Positions 18,784 through 29,558 of a DNA stretch of 64,000 nucleotides are shown piece by piece. The notes below the pieces were generated by a model. It saw nothing but the letters and a program-made list of their open reading frames with translations, made no database searches and was not told where the DNA came from. Source of the stretch: Arthrobacter alkaliphilus. GTDB taxonomy: Bacteria > Actinomycetota > Actinomycetes > Actinomycetales > Micrococcaceae. Positions within the stretch are counted from its first letter, which is position 1, and every line of letters begins with the position of its first letter. The translations under genes were made by a program, and so were the position numbers. The stretch is from NCBI RefSeq assembly GCF_021483235.1, contig NZ_JAKEEC010000022.1:1-64000 (forward strand). The letters are read 5' to 3'.

Positions 18784-20133
18784 ATGACTGACAGCTATTT
18801 CCGGCCTCCACCCATCGGGCCTTCACGACGAAGCATGCTTTTGGCGGGTCTGGGAACGGCGCTGTCCCTGCCGTTCCTTTCGGCCTGTTCCGGGTTCGAT
18901 ACCAGCGGCGCGGCAGCAGGGGCGGGGAGCGTCGGGTTCCTCTCGACGCAGTTCACGCCCGTGGAAGAAAAGCAGCGCTATGAAGCGGTCCTGAAGAAAT
19001 TCGTCAAGGTTCCCGTGGCATACAACTCGGTGGCCAACAATGTCTTCGCCTCGACCGTGCAGTCGCAGGAGGAGTCTGGCAATGTCCGGCTCTCTCTCCT
19101 CGGCGGTCTCCACGGCGATCTGGCACCGCTCTCAAAGTCCCTGGATGATGTGGACTATCTCCTTCGGGACCTTGCAGGCAGCGGTTTCAGCAAGGACATT
19201 CTGGAGCTGGCCAAGGTCGGCGGCCCGACCTCCAAGTACGTTCCCTGGATGCAGGCGACGTATCTGGTGGCAGTCAACAAGAAGGCCCTCGAATGGTTGC
19301 CAAGCGGCGTTGATGTCAACGATCTCCGTTACGAGGATTACTTGGCCTGGGCCAAGGCTGCCAAGAAGGGCGCGGGCCGTCCCGTTTTCGGCATGCCGGC
19401 GGGCCCCAAGGGTCTACACCACCGCTTCTACCAGGGGTTTCTGCTCCCCAGCTTCACGGGCGGCCAGATCACCACGTTCAGGAACCCGGATGCGGTCACC
19501 GCTTGGAATTACATGCGGGAGCTCTGGGACAACATGGTTCCGGCTTCGACCAACTATGACGCGATGCAGGAACCTCTGGCCCGCGGCGAGGTCCTCGTGG
19601 CGTGGGACCATGTCGCCCGGCTGGTGGGGGCCCCCGCGGCCAAGCCGGAGGACTGGCTGATGGTCCCGGCACCCAGAGGCCCCAAGGGGCGCGGTTACAT
19701 GCTGATCGTCGCTGGCCTCGCCCTTCCGAAGGGCGGCCTGGAGCGGGAACGCAGCGAACAAGTCATCCGCAGCCTGATGGAACCGCCCACGCAGATTGAA
19801 ACCCTCCGCAAGAATGCCTTTTTCCCGGTTATCCAGACGGAACTACCAACGGATCTGGCCGGCGCCATCGCATTGGAGGCAGCTGCGGTCCGTCGCCAAC
19901 AGAGATCACCCGGGGCCCTCCTGGCGCTGCCACCAGTTGGCGTAGGCGCAAAGGATGGCGAAGTATCGCAGATCTTCAAGAACTGCTTCCAGGAAATCTG
20001 CCTCAATGGCTCCCCCGTTCAGCCCGTTCTGGACCAGCAGGCGACCCAGCTGAATACGATCCTGAAGGCGCTGGCCGTGCCTTGCTGGGCCCCCGACCCC
20101 GTTTCACCCGGTACGAAGTGCGAGGTAGCGTAA
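18784..20133 (+). CDS. ABC sugar importer, substrate-binding lipoprotein
   Basis: This 449-residue family 1 extracellular solute-binding protein has an N-terminal export signal with RRSMLLAGLG and the lipobox LSAC (Cys near residue 35), so it is lipid-anchored outside the membrane. A twin arginine precedes the hydrophobic segment, so Tat export is possible. ATG 18784 follows GGAG. It is the first gene of an operon with two permeases, an ATPase, a GH63 hydrolase and two kinases, so its ligand is probably glucosylglycerate or a close relative. The binding specificity is inferred from context only. Confidence 0.88.
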   Translation: MTDSYFRPPPIGPSRRSMLLAGLGTALSLPFLSACSGFDTSGAAAGAGSVGFLSTQFTPVEEKQRYEAVLKKFVKVPVAYNSVANNVFASTVQSQEESGNVRLSLLGGLHGDLAPLSKSLDDVDYLLRDLAGSGFSKDILELAKVGGPTSKYVPWMQATYLVAVNKKALEWLPSGVDVNDLRYEDYLAWAKAAKKGAGRPVFGMPAGPKGLHHRFYQGFLLPSFTGGQITTFRNPDAVTAWNYMRELWDNMVPASTNYDAMQEPLARGEVLVAWDHVARLVGAPAAKPEDWLMVPAPRGPKGRGYMLIVAGLALPKGGLERERSEQVIRSLMEPPTQIETLRKNAFFPVIQTELPTDLAGAIALEAAAVRRQQRSPGALLALPPVGVGAKDGEVSQIFKNCFQEICLNGSPVQPVLDQQATQLNTILKALAVPCWAPDPVSPGTKCEVA

Positions 20134-21029
20134 TGACCGTCCAGTCCCCGCCGACTAGACCGGCTGCCGTCCGGTCCCCGCACCGGCCGCGCCGGGTTCC
20201 GCCGGCCGTGTGGCTCATCGGGCCATCGATCCTTTTCATGGCCCTGCTCATGGGCTGGCCGATGGTCCAAGGCGTCCTGCAGGCCGTCCAGAACGAGCAT
20301 GGTTTCACTCTCGACTTCATACGGCAGATGGTCGAGGATCCCTACTTCTGGCCTGCCGTCCGGAACACGGCGCTGCTGATCGTGGTCATGATCCCGCTCC
20401 AGTTCGGGATTGCCATCGGGATGGCCTTGCTGCTGCGGTCCAATCCGCGCCTGAACAAGCTGCATTTCTTTGTCTGGGCCATTCCGTTGGCGCTCAGCGA
20501 CCTTGCCGCGGGGCTCGTGTGGCTGTCCATTTTCAACGACCGCGGATACCTGAACTCATTCCTGAAAGGCCTCGGCATCGACGGGGTACCCTGGCTCGCC
20601 TACGACAACCAGGCCACCCTCTTCTTCTGTGTCCTCATCGCCGAAGTCTGGCGCTCCACCTCTTTGGTCCTGGTGATCGTGGTAGCCGGCCTGCAGGGCA
20701 TACCGAAGGACTATGACGAAGCCGCGCAGGTGTTCGGCGCCACTTTCTGGCAGCGTCTGCGTCACGTGACCCTCCCGCTCCTGAAGCCCAGTCTGCAGGT
20801 GGCACTGATTCTCCGTACCATCCTGGCGTTCCAGACGTTCGCGGTCGCCCAGGCACTGACCGGCCAGAACTTTCCCCTCGTCGTCGGCGAAACCTACCGC
20901 TGGTACACGGCCCTGCAGAACCCAAATGTCGCCGCGGCCCTGGCACTGGTCATCCTCGTCGCATCGATGCTGACCTCCATCTTTTACCTGCGGGCACTCC
21001 GCGAGAAAGGGCAGGGAGGCACACGATGA
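20133..21029 (+). CDS. ABC sugar importer, permease 1
   Basis: This 298-residue MalF/UgpA-type permease starts at the ATG overlapping the previous stop (TAATG). It has six membrane helices and the cytoplasmic EAA loop IPKDYDEAAQVFGATFWQRL, which docks on the ATPase. It overlaps permease 2 by 4 bases. Confidence 0.9.
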   Translation: MTVQSPPTRPAAVRSPHRPRRVPPAVWLIGPSILFMALLMGWPMVQGVLQAVQNEHGFTLDFIRQMVEDPYFWPAVRNTALLIVVMIPLQFGIAIGMALLLRSNPRLNKLHFFVWAIPLALSDLAAGLVWLSIFNDRGYLNSFLKGLGIDGVPWLAYDNQATLFFCVLIAEVWRSTSLVLVIVVAGLQGIPKDYDEAAQVFGATFWQRLRHVTLPLLKPSLQVALILRTILAFQTFAVAQALTGQNFPLVVGETYRWYTALQNPNVAAALALVILVASMLTSIFYLRALREKGQGGTR

Positions 21030-21868
21030 GCACCCCCACCGTAGACACAGCACCCCTCCGGCGGCAGCGCCGGAACCGGATCTACCTGCAAATAGCCTGC
21101 GTCACCATCTCCATCTTCATGCTCGTCCCGATTTACCTGATCTCGCTGGCCGCTCTCTCGACACGCGAATCCCTCAACGAGTTCCCGCTCAGCCTTCTCC
21201 CGACCAACATCTCCTTCGACACCCTCGACGCGTTCCTATCCTCTACCGGAATTTTCGGGGCGCTTGGCAACTCCGTGATCGTCGGCATCGGCACCGTCCT
21301 CCTATCGGCGGTCCTTGGGATCCCCGGCGGGTACGCCCTGGCCCGGTTCGCTTTCCCCGGGAAAGAGCCCTACCAGTTGTTCCTGCTGTTCACCCGGGCC
21401 CTGCCCATCGTGGTCCTCTCGGTTCCGCTCGCCAAGCTGTTCCTGACGACCAACATCTATGACACGACCTACGGCGTCATCCTGCTCCACACCTCACTGG
21501 CGCTGCCCACGACCATCCTGATCTCGGCGAGCGTGTTCCTCAGCGTCCCCGTGGACGTGGAAGAAGCCGCCCGGATCTTCGGCTGCGGCCCGTTGGGGGC
21601 GTTTGCCAGGGTGGTGATGCCCATGGCGTTGCCTGGTTTGGCGGCGGCGTCGATCTTCACCTTCGTCATGTCCTGGAACGAAGTACTCGGCGCTTCCATC
21701 CTGACCCTGGACCACCGCACCCTGCCGGCCCAGGTCCTGACGTCCCTTTCGGATTCGCCGCTTGCCTACCGTTTCGCCGGCGGCTTCGCGCTCGTCATCC
21801 CCTCGATCATCTTCATCGCGTTCATGCGGCGGTACCTGACCAACATGTGGGGCTCCACGATCCGCTGA
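21026..21868 (+). CDS. ABC sugar importer, permease 2
   Basis: This 280-residue MalG/UgpE-type permease has six membrane helices and the EAA loop VPVDVEEAARIFGCGPLGAF. It is translationally coupled to permease 1 (ATGA overlap). The ATPase gene follows after 51 bases. Confidence 0.9.
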   Translation: MSTPTVDTAPLRRQRRNRIYLQIACVTISIFMLVPIYLISLAALSTRESLNEFPLSLLPTNISFDTLDAFLSSTGIFGALGNSVIVGIGTVLLSAVLGIPGGYALARFAFPGKEPYQLFLLFTRALPIVVLSVPLAKLFLTTNIYDTTYGVILLHTSLALPTTILISASVFLSVPVDVEEAARIFGCGPLGAFARVVMPMALPGLAAASIFTFVMSWNEVLGASILTLDHRTLPAQVLTSLSDSPLAYRFAGGFALVIPSIIFIAFMRRYLTNMWGSTIR

Positions 21869-21919
21869 TGCTCCGCACTCCCCAAACACTTCCCGGAACC
21901 GCCTTAGAAGGAGCCGACC

Positions 21920-22998
<1,079 letters not shown>

Positions 22999-23002
<4 letters not shown>

Positions 23003-24339
23003 ACACCGAAACCCGCATCGGCGCCGAAGAACTGCGCCAATCCGCAATTGATGTCCTGAAACTGAACGATCTGGGCACCATGACCAGCGCCGCACCCAAC
23101 CTCTACCCGCACATGTGGAGCTGGGACGCAGCCTTCGTCGCCATCGGACTTGCCCGCTACGACGTGCCCCGCGCCATCACCGAGCTCCGCACCCTGCTGG
23201 CCGCCCAATGGTCCACCGGAATGATCCCGCACATCGTCTTCAGCGAAAACTCCGCCGGCTACTTCCCCGGGTTCGACCGCTGGGGCACGGAAACCGCAGC
23301 CGCCCGCCCCCAGGGGATCATGAGCAGCGGCATCTGCCAGCCCCCGGTCCACGCCATCGCGCTCCGCCACATCGTGGACCGCGGCCGGGAAAACGGCGGA
23401 ACAGACCAGGAAGCGGCCGAATCCTTCCTGGCCGAATCCTTCGACGGATGGCTGGCCTGGCACCGCTGGCTGGCCGAAGTCCGGGACCCGGACGGGGTGG
23501 GCCTGATTGAGATCCACCACGGCTGGGAATCAGGATTCGACAACTCCCCCCGATGGGACGGCCCCTACTCCCGGATCAATCCCGGGCCGGTCGAGCCCTT
23601 CACCCGGCGGGACACCCTCCACGTCGCAGACGCCAGCGAACGCCCCGACGACACCGAATACACCAAATACCTGTGGCTGGTTCAGCAGATGGCTTCGGTG
23701 GACTTCGATGACCGGGCGGTCCAGGACATCATTGACTTCCGGGTCCGGGACGTCTTCTTCTCCGGCATCATGGCCGCGTCCTCCGCAGTCCTCGCCGATC
23801 TCGCCGATGAGATCGGCCGCGCCGAGGACGCTTCGGAGCTGCGTGGCTACGCCCGTCGGTTCCGCAACGGCGTCGCAGCCAGCGTCGACCCGGGAACCGG
23901 GCTGGCCCGCGACTACGATGTCCTGGCCGGGGAATGGATCTCCACCCAAACGGTGTCCGGCTTCGCACCCCTGATCGCCGGCGGGGACCCCGCAGCCCTG
24001 GCCGTCCAGCGGAACCTGCTCCTGGGCCCGGACTGGATGGGATACCCGGAGCTGCGGTTCCCGCTGCCTCCCTCCACGTCCCCGGCAAGCGCAGCGTTCC
24101 GGCCCAGGACTTATTGGCGCGGGCCCGTCTGGCCGTTCCTGAACCTGCTGCTCGGCTGGGCCGCGAAGCGTGACGGGCAGCGGGAGCTGTTCGAAACGCT
24201 CAAGACCGCGTCCCTGCGGCAACTCGCGGACCTGAAATTTGGTGAATACTACGAACCCTTCACGGGCGAGCCGCTGGGCAGCCTGAATCAGGCGTGGACG
24301 GCCGCCGCCGCACTGGAATGGATCGGCTCCGAGAGATGA
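22999..24339 (+). CDS. GH63 glucosylglycerate hydrolase-like enzyme
   Basis: This 446-residue cytoplasmic enzyme (no signal peptide) has an (alpha/alpha)6-barrel pattern. The sequence closely resembles, from memory, the mycobacterial GH63 glucosylglycerate hydrolase. Shared blocks are NDLGTMTSAAPNLYPHMWSW, AQWSTGMIPHIVF, HHGWESGFDNSPRWD, FRPRTYWRGPVWP and EYYEPFTGEPLGS. D181 (in SGFDNSP) and E419 (in EYYEP) fall where the family's catalytic acid/base pair is expected. The reaction would be glucosylglycerate + water to glucose + glycerate; mannosylglycerate is an alternative substrate. It is coupled to the importer ATPase upstream and the glycerate kinase downstream (4-base overlaps), which fits the predicted products. 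Confidence 0.82.
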
Positions 24340-25471
24340 CCGTCCTCATCGCCTGCGACAAGTTTAAGGGCTCCCGCACGGCCGCCGAGGTCTGTGACAG
24401 CCTCAGGGCCGGGCTGCTGCGGGATCGGCCGGGGCTGGACGTTGTCTCGGTCGCCGTTGCTGACGGCGGCGACGGGACAGTCGCCGCCGTCTCGGCGGCC
24501 GGCTACGACGAAATCAAAGCCAGGGTCAGCGGTCCCACCGGAGTTCCACTGGCCGCGGTGTTCGCTCTGGACCGTCCCGGTCGGACCGCAGTCGTGGAAA
24601 TGGCGCAGGCATCGGGGCTAGAGCAGCTGCCCGGCGGCGGCCTGGCCCCATTGACAGCCAGCAGCTACGGCACCGGCGAACTTGTCCTGGCCGCCCTCAA
24701 TGAGGGCGCGAGGACGATCATCCTCGCCGTCGGAGGCAGTGCCTGCACCGACGGCGGGGCCGGATTCCTACAGGCCCTGGGGGCCTCGCTCCGTTCCGCG
24801 GACGGCACCGAACTGCCGCCCGGCGGCGGGGCACTGAACGGACTCACCGACATTGACCTGTCATCACTTGATCCGCGGCTGGCCGACTGCCGCTTCGTCC
24901 TGGCGTCCGATGTGGACAACGTCCTTCTGGGACCGCACGGCGCGGCAGCCGTCTACGGCCCGCAGAAGGGAGCCAGCGCAGCCGATGTCGCTCTGCTGGA
25001 CGAGGGTCTCTCACGCTTGGCCGGGATGCTGGACCGGACCCCGGGCATACCTCCGGGCACCGGGCTCCGGCCCGGGGCCGGCGCCGCCGGCGGCCTCGGC
25101 TACGCCGCGATGGCGGTCCTCTCCGCGGAGCAACGCCCCGGGGTCGAGGTTGTTATGGGGATTGTCGGATTTCACGACGTGCTCAGCGGCTCACACCCCG
25201 CGACCTCGTCATCACAGGTGAGGGAGCCCTCGATGGGCAGACGCTGAGCGGCAAAGCGGCAGCCGGGGTGGCCCTGGCCGCCCGGGCCGCCGGCGTACCG
25301 GCGATCGCCGTCTGCGGACAACGCAAACTCACACCCGGACAGCTCGCGGGCATCGGCATCACCCAGGCCTACGCCCTGACCGACCTCAGGCCGGATCTCC
25401 GCGCCTGCATCGAAGAAGCAGCGGACATCCTGCAAACCACCACAACCCGGATCGCAAAGGAATGGCTGTGA
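24336..25471 (+). pseudogene. glycerate kinase with a frameshift near its 3' end
   Basis: The start ATG 24336 overlaps the hydrolase stop. The first 290 residues are a clear GarK/GlxK-type glycerate kinase (IACDKFKGSRTAAEVCDSL, VADGGDGTVAAV, ILAVGGSACTDGGAGFLQAL, DVDNVLLGPHGAAAVYGPQK). After GFHDVLSGSHP a one-base loss near 25200 shifts the frame to an early stop at 25247. The correct continuation (DLVITGEGALDGQTLSGKAA and so on) runs in the next frame to TGA 25471, with every downstream family block intact. So either the strain carries a fresh mutation or the sequence has an error at this point. The enzyme would phosphorylate the glycerate released by the hydrolase. Confidence 0.8.
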
Positions 25472-26367
25472 CCGACACACACCAAGGGACCATCATCGGG
25501 CTCGACATCGGCGGCACCAAGACCCGCGGCATCAGGATCCTTCACGGCGCCGTCACCGATGACCGGACAACGGGCAGCACCAACGTCCAAAACGTCCCGG
25601 TAGAGGAAGCGGGCCGCCGGCTCGGGGAACTCCTCTCCACCCTGGGCGCGGCCAACGCCGGTGCCGTTATCGTCGGGGCCGGCGGTATCGACACCGACGC
25701 CGACGCCGAGCACCTCCGCCGTCTCATTGCCCCCCATGCGCCCCGTGCTGACGTGTTCGTCATCCACGACACCAGGCTGATCCTCGCAGCAGGCGGCACG
25801 GACACCGGGATCGCCATCATTTCAGGAACCGGCTCGGCGGTCTGGGGCATCAACGAAACCGGGCAGACCGGACGCGCGGGCGGCTGGGGATACCTGCTCG
25901 GCGATGAAGGCAGCGGCTACTGGTTCGGCCGGGAAGCGGTACGGCACAGCCTGGACCGTGCGAACCGCGGCTTGGGCATCGATCCGCTCACCCGCGGGCT
26001 GCTCGATTACTGTGGTCTCCTCGCCCCGGAAGAACTGATCAGCCTCTTCCACGGCACCCCCGGGCGCCACTACTGGGCCGATGCCTCCCGTCTGGTCTTC
26101 GACGCCGCCTGCGCCGGCCACGGCTCCAGCCTCGCAATCATCGACGCCGGGGCCCGCCACCTGGCAGAACAGGCAGCCATCGTGGCCGCCCGGATCGGCA
26201 GCGCCGGTCCCGTAGTGCTCGGCGGTGGCCTGGTGACCAACCAACCTGCCTTCCAGCAGAGCATCACCCACCACTTGAAACGCAGCGGCCTCACCGACAT
26301 CCACGTCCTGGCACAGGAACCCGTCTACGGAGTTCTGCATCTCGCCCAGGACAAGGCACCAGCCTAA
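25468..26367 (+). CDS. BadF/NAGK-type sugar kinase
   Basis: This 299-residue ASKHA-fold kinase has phosphate-1 motif GLDIGGTKTRG, HDTRLILAAG, phosphate-2 ISGTGSAVWG and GGWGYLLGDEGSGYWFG, the family marker of N-acetylglucosamine kinase-like BadF/BcrA proteins. I prefer GTG 25468, which overlaps the glycerate kinase stop (GTGA) and has AAAGGA at good spacing; ATG 25462 is also possible. In this operon its likely job is phosphorylating the hexose released by the hydrolase (glucokinase role). That role is an inference. Confidence 0.8.
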   Translation: MTDTHQGTIIGLDIGGTKTRGIRILHGAVTDDRTTGSTNVQNVPVEEAGRRLGELLSTLGAANAGAVIVGAGGIDTDADAEHLRRLIAPHAPRADVFVIHDTRLILAAGGTDTGIAIISGTGSAVWGINETGQTGRAGGWGYLLGDEGSGYWFGREAVRHSLDRANRGLGIDPLTRGLLDYCGLLAPEELISLFHGTPGRHYWADASRLVFDAACAGHGSSLAIIDAGARHLAEQAAIVAARIGSAGPVVLGGGLVTNQPAFQQSITHHLKRSGLTDIHVLAQEPVYGVLHLAQDKAPA

Positions 26368-26440
26368 CCGTTACCGCAGTCCCGTGCCGCCGAGCCGCAA
26401 AGCAAGCAAGGGGCCAGCGGAACAGTAGCGGGACTGCGGG

Positions 26441-26446
26441 TAGGAT
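26441..26446 (+). promoter_or_regulatory. possible -10 box for the ROK gene
   Basis: TAGGAT lies 22 bases upstream of the ROK start, with no good -35. The repressor may be transcribed both from here and by read-through. Confidence 0.35.
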
Positions 26447-26468
26447 GGTCAGCCGGACAGGAGAATCA

Positions 26469-27644
26469 ATGACAATCGAACGGGTACCCACCAGGCTAAC
26501 CGGCGCGACCTCCCACGGCCATCTCCTGGACCTGATCCGCACAACCGGAGGCATGACCCGCCAGCAGCTCCTTGCCAGCACCGGAATGTCCAGGGCCACC
26601 CTTTATGAGCGGCTGGAAGCGCTGCTGCGCCGGAACCTGATCTACGAGGCCGAGAGCATGGAAGCGACCGGAGGGCGCCGCTCCCGGAAGATCCGCTTCG
26701 AGGACCGTGGACGCGTCGTGCTCGCCATCGCGCTGGGCCAGACCCACGCGACCGTCACCGTATCCGACATCAACGGCCGTCAGCTCAGATCCCGCACCGT
26801 GCAGCACCGCATTAACGCCCCCGCACCCGCAGTCCTTCAGCCGCTGATCCGGATCGGAACCGAGCTGCTCGGGACCGGCACCGGGGAAACCCTGACCGGC
26901 ATCGGCGTCAGCGTTCCGGCTCCCGTGGACGCAGGAACCGGACATGTCGCCCACGCGACCACGATCCCCGAGTGGGAACCGGATGCAGTCCTAACCTCTG
27001 TCTCCAGCCAGTGGCAGGTTCCCATCGTGGTCGAAAATGACGCCCGCGCCGGCGCCCTGGGCGAATGCACCACCGACAGCGAAACCACCGTCTACGTGAA
27101 GGTCGCCACCGGCATCGGCTGCGGAATCGTCGTCGACGGGACCATTCTTCGCGGCTCTCACGGCGCCGCCGGCGACATCGGCCACATCCACGTCGCCACC
27201 GACGGTCCGCTGTGCCGGTGCGGACGCCGTGGCTGCCTCGCCACCTTCAGCTCCGGCAGCTCGCTCATCGACCGGCTCAGCAGCCAGGGCCTCACAAGCC
27301 TGGACGAAATTGCCCGCGCGGCCGAACAAGGCCATCCCGACGTCAAAGCACAGCTGCTCTCCGCAGCGGACGTTCTCGGCGGTGCCCTGGCAGCGACCGT
27401 CACAACAGTCAACCCCAACAGGCTCGTGCTCGGCGGCAGAATCGGTACCATCCCATACTTCGCAGAGCACGTCCGCTCCCGAGTGCTCCAAGACGTGGTC
27501 GAACGTATCGCAGAAGGCCTTGTGGTAATCGCTGGGGCAACCGGCGATCACGCCGCAATAGATGGACTCACCCAGCTCGTGACGCGGAAAGTCTTCGCAC
27601 CCGACGCCATCGACACCCTAATTATCGACTACGCGCTCAACTAG
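26469..27644 (+). CDS. ROK-family transcriptional repressor
   Basis: ATG 26469 follows AGGAG and gives 391 residues. The N-terminal winged helix (LLDLIRTTGGMTRQQLLAST then GMSRATLYERLEALLRR) is followed by the ROK fold with zinc motif CRCGRRGC, VENDARAGALGE and VATGIGCGIV. The residue after the zinc motif's GCL is A-T rather than the usual glutamate. That may mark it as a pure regulator rather than a kinase. It closes the importer-hydrolase-kinase cluster and is the natural candidate to bind the palindrome at 18727-18746, with glucose or the imported glycoside as inducer. Confidence 0.87.
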   Translation: MTIERVPTRLTGATSHGHLLDLIRTTGGMTRQQLLASTGMSRATLYERLEALLRRNLIYEAESMEATGGRRSRKIRFEDRGRVVLAIALGQTHATVTVSDINGRQLRSRTVQHRINAPAPAVLQPLIRIGTELLGTGTGETLTGIGVSVPAPVDAGTGHVAHATTIPEWEPDAVLTSVSSQWQVPIVVENDARAGALGECTTDSETTVYVKVATGIGCGIVVDGTILRGSHGAAGDIGHIHVATDGPLCRCGRRGCLATFSSGSSLIDRLSSQGLTSLDEIARAAEQGHPDVKAQLLSAADVLGGALAATVTTVNPNRLVLGGRIGTIPYFAEHVRSRVLQDVVERIAEGLVVIAGATGDHAAIDGLTQLVTRKVFAPDAIDTLIIDYALN

Positions 27645-28080
27645 CGCGGAGCAACAAGCCAGCCAGGATCCTAGACATCGCCGCCTTGCTGCCCGCAGTC
27701 TAGCGTTACAAAATAGGCCACCTCGTCCACTTCCGCCGATATGTGCGCGACATTCACGGATTTGCAGCGAAGAACGACCGGATCACACAGATGACCGGCA
27801 CGGTCCCTGCGCTGAGCACTGTCACGTTGGTGACCTCGGGCTGCTCCGACGGAACGGACCCAAGCCCAGCGCCCCTTCTGACCAACCAGAGACGTCACCG
27901 CGACGGCTTTCACGGACTACCCTCACAACAAATATCCCCGCCCCGCTCTGGGGCGTTCGTCTTGTCGTCCGATCGCGACGGCCAGGGCCAGCAGGCTTTC
28001 GCGCGTGTCGGCGGGATCTCGTTCATCGTCACGCCCACCGTAGCCGGCACTGCCAAGTTGAGCGCGTGGTTCTGGCGGGG
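27645..28080. other. intergenic gap without recognised gene
   Basis: No convincing coding sequence. A minus-strand stretch around 28040-27960 (PADTRESLLALAVAIGRQDE) looks like a short protein fragment of unknown origin. It lies directly beside the inverted repeat at 28081. Confidence 0.3.
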
Positions 28081-28133
28081 GGACTGCCCCCGGTTTTGTT
28101 GACTCCTTGAGTCAACAAAAGCCGGGGCAGTCC
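28081..28133. repeat. 25-bp inverted repeat, insertion-element-end type
   Basis: GGACTGCCCC at the left, TTGTTGACTC next to a 3-base loop, then the complementary right arm; 23 of 25 positions pair. The arms look like two insertion-sequence ends placed head to head, as left by excision or in a miniature element. It could alternatively work as a strong transcription terminator. Confidence 0.6.
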
Positions 28134-28232
28134 CGGTCATGCAATCGACCGATCGCTTTCGCGCCGACTCTAAGATGGGTCGCTACAGCCTGGGCGCGCC
28201 AGCCGGCCTCAAACAACGCCCCGGTGAAATAG

Positions 28233-28270
28233 CACAGGAGCCCCTCGCCGTACAACGAGGGGCTCCTGTG
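28233..28270. terminator. perfect 15-bp hairpin, likely bidirectional terminator
   Basis: CACAGGAGCCCCTCG pairs perfectly with CGAGGGGCTCCTGTG across an 8-base loop. No long T-run follows on either side. No gene lies immediately next to it now, so it may be a leftover of a lost transcription unit. Confidence 0.55.
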
Positions 28271-28559
28271 TCATGTGCAAGTGGTTGTCAGGGCTTCAGG
28301 ACAGCAGCCATGCTCGAGACTCTAGCACCGGGGCCTTCGTCAATGTGACGGTCAGATTGCTAAAACCTTGAAGCCTAACTCCCTCAGCAAGCGACCGTCC
28401 GGGCATCACACCACCCGCCTCAAGCAAGACCCTACGCCCGGTACGCCGGCTCATATCGATCCGAGACACGGCATCGGTGATGAAATCACCCGTGCATCCC
28501 GGCCCAAAAAACCTGCAAAAGATCAGGCCTTGAATGAATTGAATATCCTGCCATGCCAC

Positions 28560-28603
28560 CACCCATCCGCTAAGTGTTGCAATCACCGCAAGAACCCAAG
28601 GAT
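28560..28603 (+). repeat. dispersed 42-bp repeat, copy 1 (IS30-end-like)
   Basis: The core GTGTTGCAATCACCGCAAGA recurs on the opposite strand at 50713-50757; about 42 bases match with three differences. The form resembles IS30-family ends, but no IS30 transposase is present. No gene is supported from 28271 to 28762. Confidence 0.6.
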
Positions 28604-28762
28604 CCTTCACCGGGCACGATTAGGCTTGCAGCGAGGCATGCCGCTGGCCGGCTCGGGCCGCCATTCGTGGCCAGGTGTGCGGACACGGGCCTGGTCCCAG
28701 GTGGATTAGGCCTTTCCTGGAAGGTGGGCTCTGCTCTGGGGTCGCCGATCGGTCGTCACGGC

Positions 28763-29314
28763 CTAAGGTGGCCCGGTCGTTTGTGTCGCGTCGACGAGGT
28801 AGATCTCCGCCCCGCCCCCGGCGTAGACCGAGATTGAGACCAGATGGTCGCCGGGCGCAAGGTACGCGCCGAATTGACCGGAGAACGTCGCCGCCTGTCC
28901 CGGACCGAGCGAGACGGCCGGGTAGGGGTCCCAGCGGATAACTGCGGTCCTGCCCGTGGAGCCGAAGTCGCCCGTTCGGTTCACGACTTCAAGGCTCTGG
29001 GACCCCGCCACCGTTTGGCATCGAGGGGTTGGTATGTCGGGGTTGATGACCACGACGGCGACGGACCCGACGGCACGGTCGCAGACCCCAGCGGTGATCT
29101 TGCTGCTGAAAGCTGGGATCAGGCCATGGGCGTTGGGCTGCACGGTGATGGTAGCGCTTTCCGATGGCACCGGCGGATAGAAAGTCGATGCGGACGGCGC
29201 CGAGCTCAGGCTGGGTCCCGGAGCGGGCAGGTTCGGCGGGCTGGCGCAGGCAGCGAGGGTGACGGCGCACACGGCAGCAAAGGCCGCTGGCTTTGAGCAT
29301 GAGATTGACGACAC
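28763..29314 (-). CDS. secreted lipoprotein of unknown function
   Basis: I choose a GTG start near 29314, just after CGGAGG on the minus strand; an upstream in-frame ATG at 29398 would add 28 charged residues before the signal. The 183-residue product has a type II signal (AAVCAVTLAAC, Cys as lipid anchor) and a proline/serine linker. A compact outer domain of about 140 residues follows, with two cysteines (TAGVCDRAVG and PTPRCQTV) that could form a disulfide. No family is recognised. It is isolated between repeats. Confidence 0.6.
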   Translation of the reverse strand: MSSISCSKPAAFAAVCAVTLAACASPPNLPAPGPSLSSAPSASTFYPPVPSESATITVQPNAHGLIPAFSSKITAGVCDRAVGSVAVVVINPDIPTPRCQTVAGSQSLEVVNRTGDFGSTGRTAVIRWDPYPAVSLGPGQAATFSGQFGAYLAPGDHLVSISVYAGGGAEIYLVDATQTTGPP

Positions 29315-29558
29315 AAAGCACCTCCGAGAGGCCCAATTATTGTCGCCCTCCTGCCGCCGCCGCAAGCGCCCTGGCCGCTGCCGTGCAGGCCTCGCCATGC
29401 AGGCCCTTCGCCTATCCGCGAATGTGTTTTGGCCAAGCGACCTGATGGGTCACCGTGTCACGCGCTATTGTTCGGTGAGGGATCCCCTTGAGGTCTGCCC
29501 CGTGCCTCAAATAGCGCCGGGAAAACGCCACCACTTATCGCCGAAAGTCAAAGACTTC

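Noticed and set aside
28296..28610. A 104-residue minus-strand protein
   Set aside because: Its first part overlaps the dispersed IS30-end-like repeat and there is no ribosome site or recognisable domain.
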